Source: Chitinivibrionales bacterium (lineage in GTDB: Bacteria > Fibrobacterota > Chitinivibrionia > Chitinivibrionales > JANQEN01). From it: a DNA stretch of 64,000 nt. The notes beneath the pieces were generated by a model. That model was given only the letters and a program-made list of their open reading frames with translations. It made no database searches and had not been told where the DNA came from. Where the stretch lies: positions 222,868-286,867 of the forward strand of contig JANQEN010000203.1 in the NCBI GenBank assembly GCA_028278335.1. Reading direction: 5' to 3'. Below, piece after piece: positions 9,621 through 17,972 of this stretch (position 1 is the first letter of the stretch; each line of letters starts with the position of its first letter). The position numbers and the translations under genes are program-made.

Positions 9621-10040
9621 ATGGAACAGGTAATCTCTCATCAACAGATCGATCTTATAGCAGCAAAAAATAACCTGATTTCCAAATTACGTGGCACCTT
9701 CTTTCAAATTCCATTTGAAGCAAAGACCTATTGCATAAAGTTACTTCATATTAATGATATTCTTTTTTGGACGCCCCGATTAGAATCTAAAGTTTTTTAT
9801 ACAACTCCAGAAGACAGAAAAATTGGAATTGGTCACTTTTTTGGAAAAGAAGTCCCAATTATTGATTGTTGTTCAAATAACATTCAATCTTTAATTAATA
9901 GCTCTGGTTCAGGCTTTTGCATCCTTACTGAGTGCATGAGTCGGGGTATGATTCAACAACTCGGATTCCTTGTCAACTCACTAGAGGAATTCCAAATATT
10001 ATCAATGGAGGAGTTTCAGATAGACTCTGGACTCCACTAG
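9621..10040 (+). CDS. Divergent CheW-like domain protein (first of two)
   Basis: CheW domains couple receptors to CheA kinases in chemosensory arrays. The 139-residue product follows the CheW layout. YCIKLLHINDILFW corresponds to the strand-helix at the usual YALDIxxVxEI, GIGHFFGKEVPIIDC to the GVINLRGxxVPVVDL core, and LGFLVNSLEEFQIL to VGLLVDxVxEV. The Arg of LRG is replaced, so binding to canonical CheA is doubtful. It shares IKLLHxxDI with the next gene, so they look like diverged duplicates. No CheA or receptor gene is in the window. Confidence 0.55.
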   Translation: MEQVISHQQIDLIAAKNNLISKLRGTFFQIPFEAKTYCIKLLHINDILFWTPRLESKVFYTTPEDRKIGIGHFFGKEVPIIDCCSNNIQSLINSSGSGFCILTECMSRGMIQQLGFLVNSLEEFQILSMEEFQIDSGLH

Positions 10041-10097
10041 TGTTTACCTAAGGAAAATAAAAATTTTATATATCACCAATTGATGAAAGGATGCATG

Positions 10098-10553
10098 ATG
10101 TCAGTATTATCACAGATGCAGATCAAAAAAAAGGTAACCTCAAGCTCATCAAGCATTAATCGATTTCCTGTCGCTCATGAAGCCTTTGTCGAGCGGTATA
10201 TTGACATCTCCATCTTAGGTAACAAACACCACATCAAACTTCTCCATGTAAAGGATATTATCTCTCATGAAAAATTGGGAAAATATCTAAACATTACCAA
10301 TTGTGCTTTTTTACACTATGAGGAAGAGGATGTTCTTGCTGTGGACATCCGCAAATCTCCCACAGACATCGAAGCTGTAACCGTGGTAGTTGCCGAGGTT
10401 ATCTGTGATGGTAAATTAACCCTCATGGGATTTGTCATCAATGATTTTGAAGAGTTTTGTGAAAAAATATCATTCTCTGAAGTAAATAGGCCCTTGCCAG
10501 GTCAAGGTATTGCCAGCACCATTGTACCAGCTTTTTGGTGGGTAAAAAAGTAG
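10098..10553 (+). CDS. Divergent CheW-like domain protein (second of two)
   Basis: I chose ATG 10098, six bases after AAAGGA; ATG 10095 and 10083 are alternatives. The ~151-residue product repeats the architecture of the preceding gene: HHIKLLHVKDIIS, then CAFLHYEEEDVLAVDIR in place of the CheW GVINLRG core, then LMGFVINDFEEFCEKISF in place of the GLLVDxVxEV strand. The core is even more diverged than in its neighbour. It ends with an unusual VPAFWWVKK tail. A scaffold or adaptor role is inference from fold resemblance. Confidence 0.5.
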   Translation: MSVLSQMQIKKKVTSSSSSINRFPVAHEAFVERYIDISILGNKHHIKLLHVKDIISHEKLGKYLNITNCAFLHYEEEDVLAVDIRKSPTDIEAVTVVVAEVICDGKLTLMGFVINDFEEFCEKISFSEVNRPLPGQGIASTIVPAFWWVKK

Positions 10554-10877
10554 CGCACTCAAATCGCCCCCATGATTTAGTAATGCTCTTATAGGCCTCC
10601 TGGACAATTACATGCATTTTGCGCACAGAGAAAGGTGTAAGTATTAAAGGGTTTAGTTGTCTGCATTTCTAACATCTTGGATATGCATCAGTTAGAACAT
10701 AGTGATCAAACGTCAAATTCGCAATACAAGTAACCACCTGCGGAGCTGGCAAAAAACAATAGAAAAGTAAAGGATTTCTGTGTATAATAAAATCAATATT
10801 GCAAAGAAATTTTAACATTCTAAAAGGGGGCAACTCTCAATATTCTGAAAGACTACTGTTATAGATAGAAATATTCG
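10554..10877. other. Intergenic stretch, no gene seen
   Basis: This is the start of a 560-base gap between the CheW-like pair and the DHp protein. I see no convincing reading frame. A TATAAT-like box occurs in the stretch gtgtataataaaatc near 10780, but without a good -35 partner. The rest of the gap holds the nested inverted repeat listed separately. Confidence 0.3.
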
Positions 10878-11011
10878 ATTTAAACAATAAGCGCCAACTT
10901 AAAGCTTTCTAACTAAAAACCCTTCTTATAGCACGCCTCCTTATTCCCCCGGAGGAGGTGCTAATTTTGCAAAAACAGGCACTAACTTTAGTTGGCGCTC
11001 ATTGTTTAAAT
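10878..11011. repeat. 134-bp nested inverted repeat, possible structured RNA or MITE-like element
   Basis: The outer arms (10878-10904 and 10986-11011) are complementary over about 25 bases with one mismatch and one bulge: ATTTAAACAATAAGCGCCAAC on the left against GTTGGCGCTCATTGTTTAAAT on the right, each shown in part. Inside lies a second hairpin, AGCACGCCTCC (10930-10940) with GGAGGAGGTGCT (10951-10962). Arms of this length are unlikely by chance. No flanking target duplication or transposase was seen, and there is no U-run, so an ordinary terminator is unlikely. Confidence 0.6.
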
Positions 11012-11116
11012 TGACCACAATAATTAATATAAATAAAATCTTTAAATAGTCAATTTTTTATTCTATAATTAGTGAACGATCAGCGATTCTAGTATATAGA
11101 AAGGATATTATCTGTA

Positions 11117-11392
11117 ATGGACACTTCACAGAGCAACCAAAATGTTGACAAATCAGAGGATTATTCCAAAAAAATTTCCGCCATCATTCATGATTTGAAC
11201 AATATTATGGGACCTGTGTCTGGATATGCTGATATGATTCTTAAAGACAATCGTGATAGCGAAGGTCACCCTGAGAATGCCAAACTCGATAGACGTATGG
11301 AGAAGATCCGTCTCTGTGTCACAAAGGCCGCAGAAATTATTGAACAATTACGATCTATAAAGCTTGAGATGCAAAACTCTACATCGAAATAG
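11117..11392 (+). CDS. Stand-alone histidine kinase dimerisation/phosphoacceptor (DHp)-like protein
   Basis: The 91-residue protein contains an H-box AIIHDLNNIMGPVSGYADMI (about residues 23-42), with the phospho-accepting His followed by DLNN as in HisKA-type kinases, then a second helix RMEKIRLCVTKAAEIIEQLR. There is no catalytic ATPase domain and the frame ends naturally, so it cannot phosphorylate itself. It may act as a phosphotransfer intermediate or a decoy dimer, perhaps for the receiver protein at 7518; that link is inference. An AAGGAT site precedes the ATG. Confidence 0.6.
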   Translation: MDTSQSNQNVDKSEDYSKKISAIIHDLNNIMGPVSGYADMILKDNRDSEGHPENAKLDRRMEKIRLCVTKAAEIIEQLRSIKLEMQNSTSK

Positions 11393-11450
11393 ACAACTCC
11401 CACAAGAGTCTTGCCACAATATCAATATTGTACTTTTTCTGTTTCACCCT

Positions 11451-11654
11451 TCATTCAACCCAGATTATGGAATAGGAAGAAGCGCAGAAGCACAATCCTA
11501 TGCCTATTAAGGCTTTCAGGCTTTTCGGCCATATCACCTTGTAGATATGCCCTTCAAACCCTTCAAGTCTAACTAAATCATAATCTTGCACTTCTGCATC
11601 TACTCCTACTGCATAATCTGGGTTCAAATCAATCCAATACTGGATTTTTTTCAC
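11451..11654 (-). CDS. Small hypothetical protein overlapping a dispersed repeat
   Basis: This 67-residue frame starts with GTG and reads PDYAVGVDAEVQDYDLVRLE in its first half, then GHIYKVIWPKSLKALIGIGL and a hydrophobic end. Its middle is repeated in the opposite orientation at 63872-64000 with seven differences, four of them silent, which argues that the segment is or was protein coding. The first eleven residues are not shared with the other copy. I do not recognise the family. Confidence 0.4.
   Translation of the reverse strand: MKKIQYWIDLNPDYAVGVDAEVQDYDLVRLEGFEGHIYKVIWPKSLKALIGIGLCFCASSYSIIWVE
11494..11622 (-). repeat. Dispersed 129-bp repeat, copy 1
   Basis: The reverse complement of this stretch matches 63872-64000 at 122 of 129 positions by my hand alignment, with no gaps. 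Copy 1 lies inside the small reading frame at 11451-11654; copy 2 follows the last GH2 gene and runs off the window edge. The copies are inverted relative to one another and about 52 kb apart. Confidence 0.8.
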
Positions 11655-11791
11655 TTTTTACAACCTAACCCTACGCTTTTAAATATTATATTATCTATCT
11701 TCATGCGTAATTGCATTTATCGAAAATTAGGCCGGATCAATTCTATTGATTAGCAGGTGTCACTGGATTTTTGCAAAAAAGGAGGGGTACA

Positions 11792-13012
11792 GTGAAATTG
11801 AAATTGTGGCATAAAATTCTTATCGGTATGGTTTTAGGCATTGTCCTTGGCCTTGTAGCGCCAGAGTTTGCTACAAAAATTAAACCTCTAGGGACTATGT
11901 TCATCAACCTGATTAAAATGCTCATTGTTCCATTAATTTTTAGTTCCCTGGCTGTCGGCGTTATGAGCATGGGTAACGACGTAAAGAAAATGGGGATTAT
12001 TGGAGGAAAAACCCTTGCAATCTACCTTGTTACAACGGCAGTGGCTGTATCAATTGGTTTATTTTTTGGCACTATCATTTCTCCCGGCACTGGTGTGGAA
12101 ATTGGTGTATCTGGAAATTTCGAGCCAAAGCCTTTTCAGGGTCCCTTAGAAACATTAGTCAATCTTGTGACCACCAATCCAGTAGCCTCCTTGGCTAGTG
12201 GCAACGTACTTCAAATTATTGTCTTCTCCATACTAATCGGTGTTGCAATCTCCCTAACCGGTGAAAAGGGAAAACCCCTGGCAAACCTCTTTGAAAGTAC
12301 TGCAGAAGTAATTTATAAACTTACAGCAATGGTCATGCAAGTTGCCCCCTTTGGTGTTTTTGCCTTGATGGCTTGGGTAGTTGGACAATATGGTCTTGAT
12401 TTACTCATGCCATTGATGAAAGTAATTTTAGCGGTCTATGTAGCGAGTCTTCTTCACCTCCTATTTATTATTCTTGGTGGTGTAAAGTTATTGACTCGGC
12501 TGAGTCCGATAAAATTTTTAAAGGGGATCATGGATCCTCTCATTTTCGCCTTTGCAAGCACCAGTAGCTCTGGGACACTTCCCCTTTCAATGACCGCTGC
12601 ACAGGAGAACCTTGGAGTATCCCGTAAAATTTCAAGCTTTGTGCTTCCCCTGGGTGCAACAATTAATATGAATGGCACCGCCATCTATGAAGGCGTAACA
12701 GCGCTCTTTATTGCACAGGCCTATGGTATTGAGCTAACCATGAATCAATATTTCATCATCATCTTTACCTCAACACTGGCTTCAATTGGAACTGCTGGTG
12801 TACCCGGTGCAGGCCTAATTATGCTCTCTTTAGTGCTCTCCTCTGTGGGGCTTCCCTTAGAGGGCATAGCAATTGTTGCGGGAATTGACAGAATTTTGGA
12901 TATGGCACGTACAACGCTCAATGTTGGTGGCGATCTCATGGCAACCCTTATTATTGGAAAAAGTGAGAAGGAGTTTGACATTGAGGTTTTTAACAAAGAT
13001 AACAAGGTATAA
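11792..13012 (+). CDS. Dicarboxylate/amino acid:cation symporter (DAACS/GltP family)
   Basis: I chose GTG 11792, which lies seven bases behind a strong AAAGGAGGGG site; the TTG at 11771 is rejected. The ~406-residue polytopic protein carries family hallmarks: the first helix LIGMVLGIVLGLV, IKMLIVPLIFSSLAVGV, the serine-rich hairpin FASTSSSGTLPLS, ATINMNGTAIYEG, and the GTAGVPGAG hairpin followed by DRILDMARTTLNV. It should import glutamate, aspartate or C4-dicarboxylates with H+ or Na+. It is a single-gene unit. Confidence 0.93.
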   Translation: MKLKLWHKILIGMVLGIVLGLVAPEFATKIKPLGTMFINLIKMLIVPLIFSSLAVGVMSMGNDVKKMGIIGGKTLAIYLVTTAVAVSIGLFFGTIISPGTGVEIGVSGNFEPKPFQGPLETLVNLVTTNPVASLASGNVLQIIVFSILIGVAISLTGEKGKPLANLFESTAEVIYKLTAMVMQVAPFGVFALMAWVVGQYGLDLLMPLMKVILAVYVASLLHLLFIILGGVKLLTRLSPIKFLKGIMDPLIFAFASTSSSGTLPLSMTAAQENLGVSRKISSFVLPLGATINMNGTAIYEGVTALFIAQAYGIELTMNQYFIIIFTSTLASIGTAGVPGAGLIMLSLVLSSVGLPLEGIAIVAGIDRILDMARTTLNVGGDLMATLIIGKSEKEFDIEVFNKDNKV

Positions 13013-13332
13013 TTGATCATTTTCTGTACTATTTTGTTCCAAGTACATATTCTTTAATGCGCCAAAGGAAAAAGGTGGTTTTTATAGAAACAGTGGGCAC
13101 AATACGTTTTTCGTAAAAACGAACATGTTTTTATACGGTATCTGCGCTCTTTGTTACATTATTGTGAGATTTTAAAATAAAAATTCTAAATTATAGCCAG
13201 TATTTTTTAGTATTTTTAGTATATTATAGAATAGATTATATCTATAGTAGAAGGTGTGAAACCAATAATATCGAAAATAACATTCCAATCTTATTTGCAT
13301 AAACTTTATAACCTCAATGGGGGGGAGACGCT
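13013..13332. other. Intergenic region before the carboxypeptidase gene
   Basis: About 320 bases without a gene. A small hairpin CGTTTTT-CGT-AAAAACG lies at 13105-13121, perhaps the end of the symporter transcript or an operator. Around 13205-13250 the sequence is a run of TAGTAT-like units and A/T, probably the promoter of the following exported protease, but I cannot assign -35 and -10 boxes with confidence. Confidence 0.3.
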
Positions 13333-15072
13333 ATGAAGCATTCACAATTTCTTTTAACATTGTTGCTATGTGTTGGATTACTATTCCAACCAAAAGCCGA
13401 AGACAACTCAAGTTTAACACAAGCCCAACTGCAACTTGAGGAGATGGGCGAAGTCTATTTCCGGTTTCAAGCCATCTCAGCAGAGCAAATTGAACAAATG
13501 AATGATGTTGTTTCAATTGATAAATACAAGCTACGTAATGTGTATGCCTTTGCTAACAAAAACGAGTTTCAGAACTTTCTGAAGTATAATTTAGAGTATG
13601 AAGTATTAACACCACCCTGCATGGAAATCCCAAAGCCGGTAATGTCGGATTACTCTGGTCCACGAGCTGACTGGGATTGGACAAAGTATCCTACGTATAG
13701 TGGATACAAAAGAATCATGGATGAGCTTCAGGCAGCCTATCCTGATAAAGTAAAAGTGATGAAATTTGGTGAAAGTATCAGAGGACGCGACTTACTTGTA
13801 GCTAAGGTTTCTGACAATGTAAATGAAAAAGACCCTGAACCGGCCTTCTATTTTAGTGGTGCTGTACATGGCAATGAAACCTGTGGTACCATGTGTATGC
13901 TCCGCATGATTGAGTGGCTCTGTGAAAATTACACAAAGGATCCGCGCGCTAAAAGAATTATTGATAGTACCGAACTATGGATTAATCCTTGGCATAATCC
14001 AGATGGTACCTACTATGGTGGAAATAACGATGTCTCCCGTGCTCGTCGATATAATGCCAGTGGCAAAGATTTAAACCGTAACTATCCCAAGGTTCCTGGC
14101 GCAGGTCAATCAGACAGACCTGAGAAAGAGACTAAGGCTCATATTAAGCTTGCCACCGACAACTTCTTTGTGATGAATATTGACTTTCACGGTGGTGTAG
14201 AAACTGCAATTTATCCATATTCTGCTATTGCACGGAGAACTCCCGATGATCGCTGGTGGAAATATGTCTGTCGTGTCTATGCAGACCTTGCTCAAAGGAA
14301 TGGTCCCTCAGGATACTTCAACGACTGTGATGATGGTATCTGTAATGGATATGCTGATTTAGGATACGTTGCTCGAGGAACAACCAAAGACTACTTTTAT
14401 ATGTTCAAGCATACGCGGGGTATTAGCTTAGAAATGACCGCAACAAAGCTGGTTCCAGAATCAAGACTCAACACATACTGGAATGCCAACCGTGATGCAC
14501 TTATTGCCTATACCTTAGAGATGCTCAATGGAATAAGAGGGACAGTAACGGCAAACAATGGTAGAAAACTTGGCGCTAAGGTCTTTGTTAAAAATCATGA
14601 TACCAGAACAGACAGTTCCTGGGTTCATGCAGATCTTCCCCATGGAAACTACTACCGCCCAATTTATGCTGGTACCTATAGTGTAGAATTTTCACATGAC
14701 AGCTGTGAATCTAAGACAGTCAATAATATCAGAGTACGAAACGGTCAAGCAACTATTGTTGATGTTGAATTGAATTGTGACTTTGTCGGTGTTGAGAATC
14801 GCCTTAAAAACCTTGCCAAAGAGGTCACAGTTATTCCCCTTGGCAATATGATCAAAATTAATTGGCAAAACCTTAATCGTGGTGTGAATGTTGCTATATT
14901 TGACATGCATGGAAGAATGGTACGCCATTTAGATACTAAATCAATGCTTAAAACCCAATCGTTATTCTGGGATGGAAAAAACATGTATGGTCGAAGGGTC
15001 AGTTCTGGCTGTTATGTGATCCATATTAACACAGAGCAGGGTAAATTTACCAAACCCTTTATTTACGAATAA
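13333..15072 (+). CDS. Secreted M14-family zinc carboxypeptidase with C-terminal sorting domain
   Basis: A signal peptide (residues 1-22) is followed by a prodomain-like segment and a peptidase M14 domain (~115-400). The zinc ligands are visible as H179 and E182 (VHGNET) and H286 (DFHGG); the catalytic Glu is E367 (GISLEMT). The substrate-binding DLNRNYP motif is also present. A carboxypeptidase regulatory-like beta domain (~405-475) follows, then a type IX-like tail (VAIFDMHGRMVRHL ... SSGCYVIHINTEQGKFTKPF). It removes C-terminal residues from peptides outside the inner membrane. A strong ribosome site (GGGGGGAGACG) precedes ATG 13333. It has its own terminator. Confidence 0.9.
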   Translation: MKHSQFLLTLLLCVGLLFQPKAEDNSSLTQAQLQLEEMGEVYFRFQAISAEQIEQMNDVVSIDKYKLRNVYAFANKNEFQNFLKYNLEYEVLTPPCMEIPKPVMSDYSGPRADWDWTKYPTYSGYKRIMDELQAAYPDKVKVMKFGESIRGRDLLVAKVSDNVNEKDPEPAFYFSGAVHGNETCGTMCMLRMIEWLCENYTKDPRAKRIIDSTELWINPWHNPDGTYYGGNNDVSRARRYNASGKDLNRNYPKVPGAGQSDRPEKETKAHIKLATDNFFVMNIDFHGGVETAIYPYSAIARRTPDDRWWKYVCRVYADLAQRNGPSGYFNDCDDGICNGYADLGYVARGTTKDYFYMFKHTRGISLEMTATKLVPESRLNTYWNANRDALIAYTLEMLNGIRGTVTANNGRKLGAKVFVKNHDTRTDSSWVHADLPHGNYYRPIYAGTYSVEFSHDSCESKTVNNIRVRNGQATIVDVELNCDFVGVENRLKNLAKEVTVIPLGNMIKINWQNLNRGVNVAIFDMHGRMVRHLDTKSMLKTQSLFWDGKNMYGRRVSSGCYVIHINTEQGKFTKPFIYE

Positions 15073-15096
15073 GATTTACTATTCAATAGCATATAC

Positions 15097-15134
15097 AAAG
15101 AGTTTCCTCCATGAAGGTGGAAACTCTTTTTTTT
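15097..15134 (+). terminator. Rho-independent terminator after the M14 carboxypeptidase
   Basis: The stem AAAGAGTTTCC-T-CC pairs with GG-T-GGAAACTCTTT around the loop ATGAA, followed by a run of eight or more T. It lies 25 bases after the carboxypeptidase stop. It could also serve the convergent PspC gene poorly, since the A-run on the other side is short. Confidence 0.85.
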
Positions 15135-15187
15135 GAACTGAAGGATATTCAGACTAACTCATGCTTTCAATTAAAAATTTCGCCAAA

Positions 15188-15409
15188 CTAATTATTACTA
15201 TCCTCATGGGGTGACCTATAGCTCTTTTCAGGAATTAAAAACCAGCCAACTAAATAGGTAATTAATAAAGGAAAGAATCCGGTCATTGCACAAATAAATA
15301 CAGTCACTAGCCTCACTATGGTTGGATCAACACCAACACCTTCGGCAATACCTGCACAGATCCCAGCAATTTTTCCCTCTCTTTCAGAACGATAAAGAGT
15401 AATCATCAC
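15188..15409 (-). CDS. PspC-domain small membrane protein
   Basis: The 73-residue protein matches the PspC pattern almost end to end: LYRSEREGKIAGICAGIAEG, then VDPTIVRLVTVF, and a hydrophobic segment ending in GWFLIPEK. PspC proteins sit in the inner membrane and take part in phage-shock or envelope-stress control. No pspA or pspF is near. The ATG at 15409 lies six bases after GAGGAG. It is convergent with the carboxypeptidase. Confidence 0.85.
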   Translation of the reverse strand: MMITLYRSEREGKIAGICAGIAEGVGVDPTIVRLVTVFICAMTGFFPLLITYLVGWFLIPEKSYRSPHEDSNN

Positions 15410-15639
15410 ATGCTCCTCATTTTTAATATTAACAACTTTAATATAACTCCTATAGTTTCGCCATTCAAGTAGGATTCAAATACTCAATAGCATCAACCTT
15501 TCCTTTATCAATGACACATTGGATCCTTTTTCTTTGCAAGAATAGTCATTGCTGATCAAATTTCGTAATAATATTTTATAGATACACAACATTTATCAAT
15601 TTAGTGTCACATATTACCCATTGGCAAGGTAGGGGTTCA

Positions 15640-17103
15640 ATGAATATACGCTGCATAGTTTTTCTCTTTTGTACGTCCATTGTACTGCATTCTCAAACGC
15701 ACCTAAAAGGAGAGATCGGTGTTAGAGTTTTTGAACCCTCATACAATCCTCATATTGTTGAAGAGCCAATAACCATAACCGAAGGGTCCACTGTAACAAT
15801 AAAAAAGGGGACAATATTTTTATTTAAAAATTATACAGGATTAAAAGTAGCAGGAAACCTTATAATAGAAGGCACCGAATCAGAGCCTGTAATTTTCACC
15901 TCTATCAATGATAAGGAGTTCAATCCCGATGCGACTCTTCTTCCAAATGCCTTTGATTGGAATGGCATTGCCATAACTACCGAGAGTGGTACAGTAGAAT
16001 TGCACCATTTTAAGCTCAGTTATTCTGTTTATGGGATAAAGTCAAAAAATGATAACATCCTTATCAACCAGGGCCTATTTAGTAACAATGGTCAATGCGA
16101 TGTTGTTATAAATGACGAATTACAAATTGTTCTACAAGATGAACCCTTTACCTATCCTTTACAAAAATCAAGTGAACGTCAAAAGGTTCAAACAAATGAG
16201 ACACAGGCCAAAGATTCTATACGTGTAGAGACACAAAATGAATTGGAACCAACCGATTCAAAGGAAGCTACTTCATTGGATAGCACCCTTACACCACATA
16301 AGCACTCCAATGATACTATTAACAAAATGGACAGTTCATCTTTAGCTCCTGTAAATTCATCTCAATCTACAAAAATTGGAAATAGGTCTGGCTTTCGAAT
16401 AAGTTTAAATCTATTCCCCGGTAATTTCCCTATGGCATATTATGATAGTGCAACTAACACATATGAAGATGTTGTTGATGAAACTTTTTTTGACTCAATT
16501 GAAACACAGCCAGGCTACTCTTCAGTTAGTTTTCATAAATTTCTTATGCGGTTTAACACCCATTTTATGATTCGATTGGGATCATTGTTTTCTTTGGACG
16601 TTGGTCCGGGCCTCTTGGTTAGTAGTCGAAAGGGTGGCTATGTCTTTGATGATGTAAATAATGGATACTATGTTGACCACCGTGACATTTCATGGCATTG
16701 GCTGATTATTGCACCCAATGTATCAAGTGGCATTAATTTTGTAAAATACTTTCACCCAATAAAAGTACATGCTGGAATCCTTTTTGATGTCAATCTCAAC
16801 ATTCTCAAATACAACTTTGCTTTCACCGAGGACGGTCAACTACAAAGTGGTGATCCCTATGCAGTGAAAAGCTCAATTGATGACACAGATTTCGCTATAA
16901 ATACTGCAGTTGGGCCTCGCGCTGGTGTTGAGCTACAAGTTGGATCATCTCTTGGTATTCATATTGATTTCTTATATCGATTTAGTATTCTTACAAAAGA
17001 GTTCGACTTAACAGATTCGGAAAATGATGAGACCAGTAAAGTTAAATGGAAGTTCTATTTACCTGGAGTCGGAGTTGGCGCAGGGGTAAATTTTTATTTT
17101 TAA
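15640..17103 (+). CDS. Exported protein with beta-helix-like N-half and outer-membrane barrel C-half
   Basis: I chose ATG 15640 because a signal peptide begins there (MNIRCIVFLFCTSIVLHSQ); the GTG at 15604 would place extra residues before it. Residues ~30-150 contain repeated strand-turn units such as ITEGSTVTIKKGTIFLFKN and LKVAGNLIIEGTESEPVIF, as in right-handed beta-helices. A Ser/Thr/Glu-rich linker follows (~165-245), then about 240 residues of alternating strands ending in Phe (GVGAGVNFYF), as expected of an outer-membrane barrel. I recognise no specific family. It may display the helix on the cell surface. Confidence 0.65.
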   Translation: MNIRCIVFLFCTSIVLHSQTHLKGEIGVRVFEPSYNPHIVEEPITITEGSTVTIKKGTIFLFKNYTGLKVAGNLIIEGTESEPVIFTSINDKEFNPDATLLPNAFDWNGIAITTESGTVELHHFKLSYSVYGIKSKNDNILINQGLFSNNGQCDVVINDELQIVLQDEPFTYPLQKSSERQKVQTNETQAKDSIRVETQNELEPTDSKEATSLDSTLTPHKHSNDTINKMDSSSLAPVNSSQSTKIGNRSGFRISLNLFPGNFPMAYYDSATNTYEDVVDETFFDSIETQPGYSSVSFHKFLMRFNTHFMIRLGSLFSLDVGPGLLVSSRKGGYVFDDVNNGYYVDHRDISWHWLIIAPNVSSGINFVKYFHPIKVHAGILFDVNLNILKYNFAFTEDGQLQSGDPYAVKSSIDDTDFAINTAVGPRAGVELQVGSSLGIHIDFLYRFSILTKEFDLTDSENDETSKVKWKFYLPGVGVGAGVNFYF

Positions 17104-17252
17104 TGACATTTTACTTTTCAGAGCACAAATAGAATTTTAGTTGCTTTTTAGTATTCCAAATTTTATTATTAAATATTAAGTATTGATTATAATTCCACAT
17201 CTTTTTATAGTGGTTTACAAAATAATAATTAACCCATTAAGGAGGTTGACGC

Positions 17253-17705
17253 ATGCCAGTAAAGAAAAAGGCAACAACCAAAAAGGCTGCAGCTAAGAAA
17301 AAACCTGCCGTAAAGAAAAAGACCGCTGCCAAAAAGAAACCGGCAGCGAAGAAAAAAACCGCTGCTAAAAAGAAACCCGCAGTAAAGAAAAAGACTGCAG
17401 CTAAAAAGAAACCAGCAGTAAAGAAAAAGACTGCGGCTAAAAAGAAACCAGCAGTAAAGAAAAAAGCTACAGCTAAGAAGAAGCCCGCAGTAAAGAAAAA
17501 GACCACAGCTAAGAAGAAACCGGCAGCAAAGAAAAAGACTGCGGCTAAAAAGAAACCAGCAGTAAAGAAAAAGACTGCGGCTAAAAAGAAACCAGCAGTA
17601 AAGAAAAAGACTGTTGCTAAAAAGAAACCAGCAGTAAAGAAAAAGACTGTTGCTAAAAAGAAACCAGCAGCAAAGAAGAAGGCCGCGCCAAAGAAAAAAA
17701 GGTAA
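17253..17705 (+). CDS. Histone H1-like Lys/Ala/Pro repeat protein
   Basis: The 150-residue protein is almost wholly built of a 12-residue unit close to KKKPAVKKKTAA, repeated about eleven times. Such H1-like tails bind DNA non-specifically through charge and compact the nucleoid. There is no globular HU or other domain attached. A strong AAGGAGG site precedes ATG 17253 and a terminator follows, so high expression is likely. The repeats are also near-identical at DNA level in 36-base units, so copy number may vary between strains. Confidence 0.85.
   Translation: MPVKKKATTKKAAAKKKPAVKKKTAAKKKPAAKKKTAAKKKPAVKKKTAAKKKPAVKKKTAAKKKPAVKKKATAKKKPAVKKKTTAKKKPAAKKKTAAKKKPAVKKKTAAKKKPAVKKKTVAKKKPAVKKKTVAKKKPAAKKKAAPKKKR
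17290..17690 (+). repeat. 36-bp coding tandem repeats
   Basis: In-frame repeats of about 36 bases (for example AAAAAGAAACCAGCAGTAAA recurring) make up the body of the H1-like gene. Some neighbouring units are identical, which points to recent slippage or unequal exchange. Confidence 0.85.
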
Positions 17706-17741
17706 CCAACTTCTTAAGTGTCAAATAATCTATTAATGTAC

Positions 17742-17777
17742 AGTGAAGAATTTTCCTAAAAATTCTTCACTTTTTTT
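17742..17777 (+). terminator. Rho-independent terminator after the H1-like gene
   Basis: The stem AGTGAAGAATTTT pairs with AAAATTCTTCACT around a short loop and is followed by a run of seven T. It lies about 36 bases beyond the stop. Confidence 0.88.
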
Positions 17778-17972
17778 ATTTCCTCAACGCCCCTTCATTC
17801 TGTCAAATTTTTCAAAATAACCGAACAACCTAAAGACTTTTATATTGTTTTGACCACTCATTCACTCATCTTTCAAAGAGAATTTGTCTGCTCTTTTCTT
17901 AGCTTCCTTTTTGTTTGTCATCATTCTATATTACTGTGTCAAGTCACTTTAATTAAATAGAGGTTTTAATCT

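Noticed and set aside
10878..11011. Integron attC recombination site
   Set aside because: The arms are imperfect inverted repeats as in attC, but the required RYYYAAC and GTTRRRY core sites are not present and there is no integrase.
17237..17506. Minus-strand frame of Phe/Ala repeats opposite the H1-like gene
   Set aside because: It is the antisense reading of the Lys/Ala repeats and has no ribosome site; the plus-strand gene has a strong one and a terminator.
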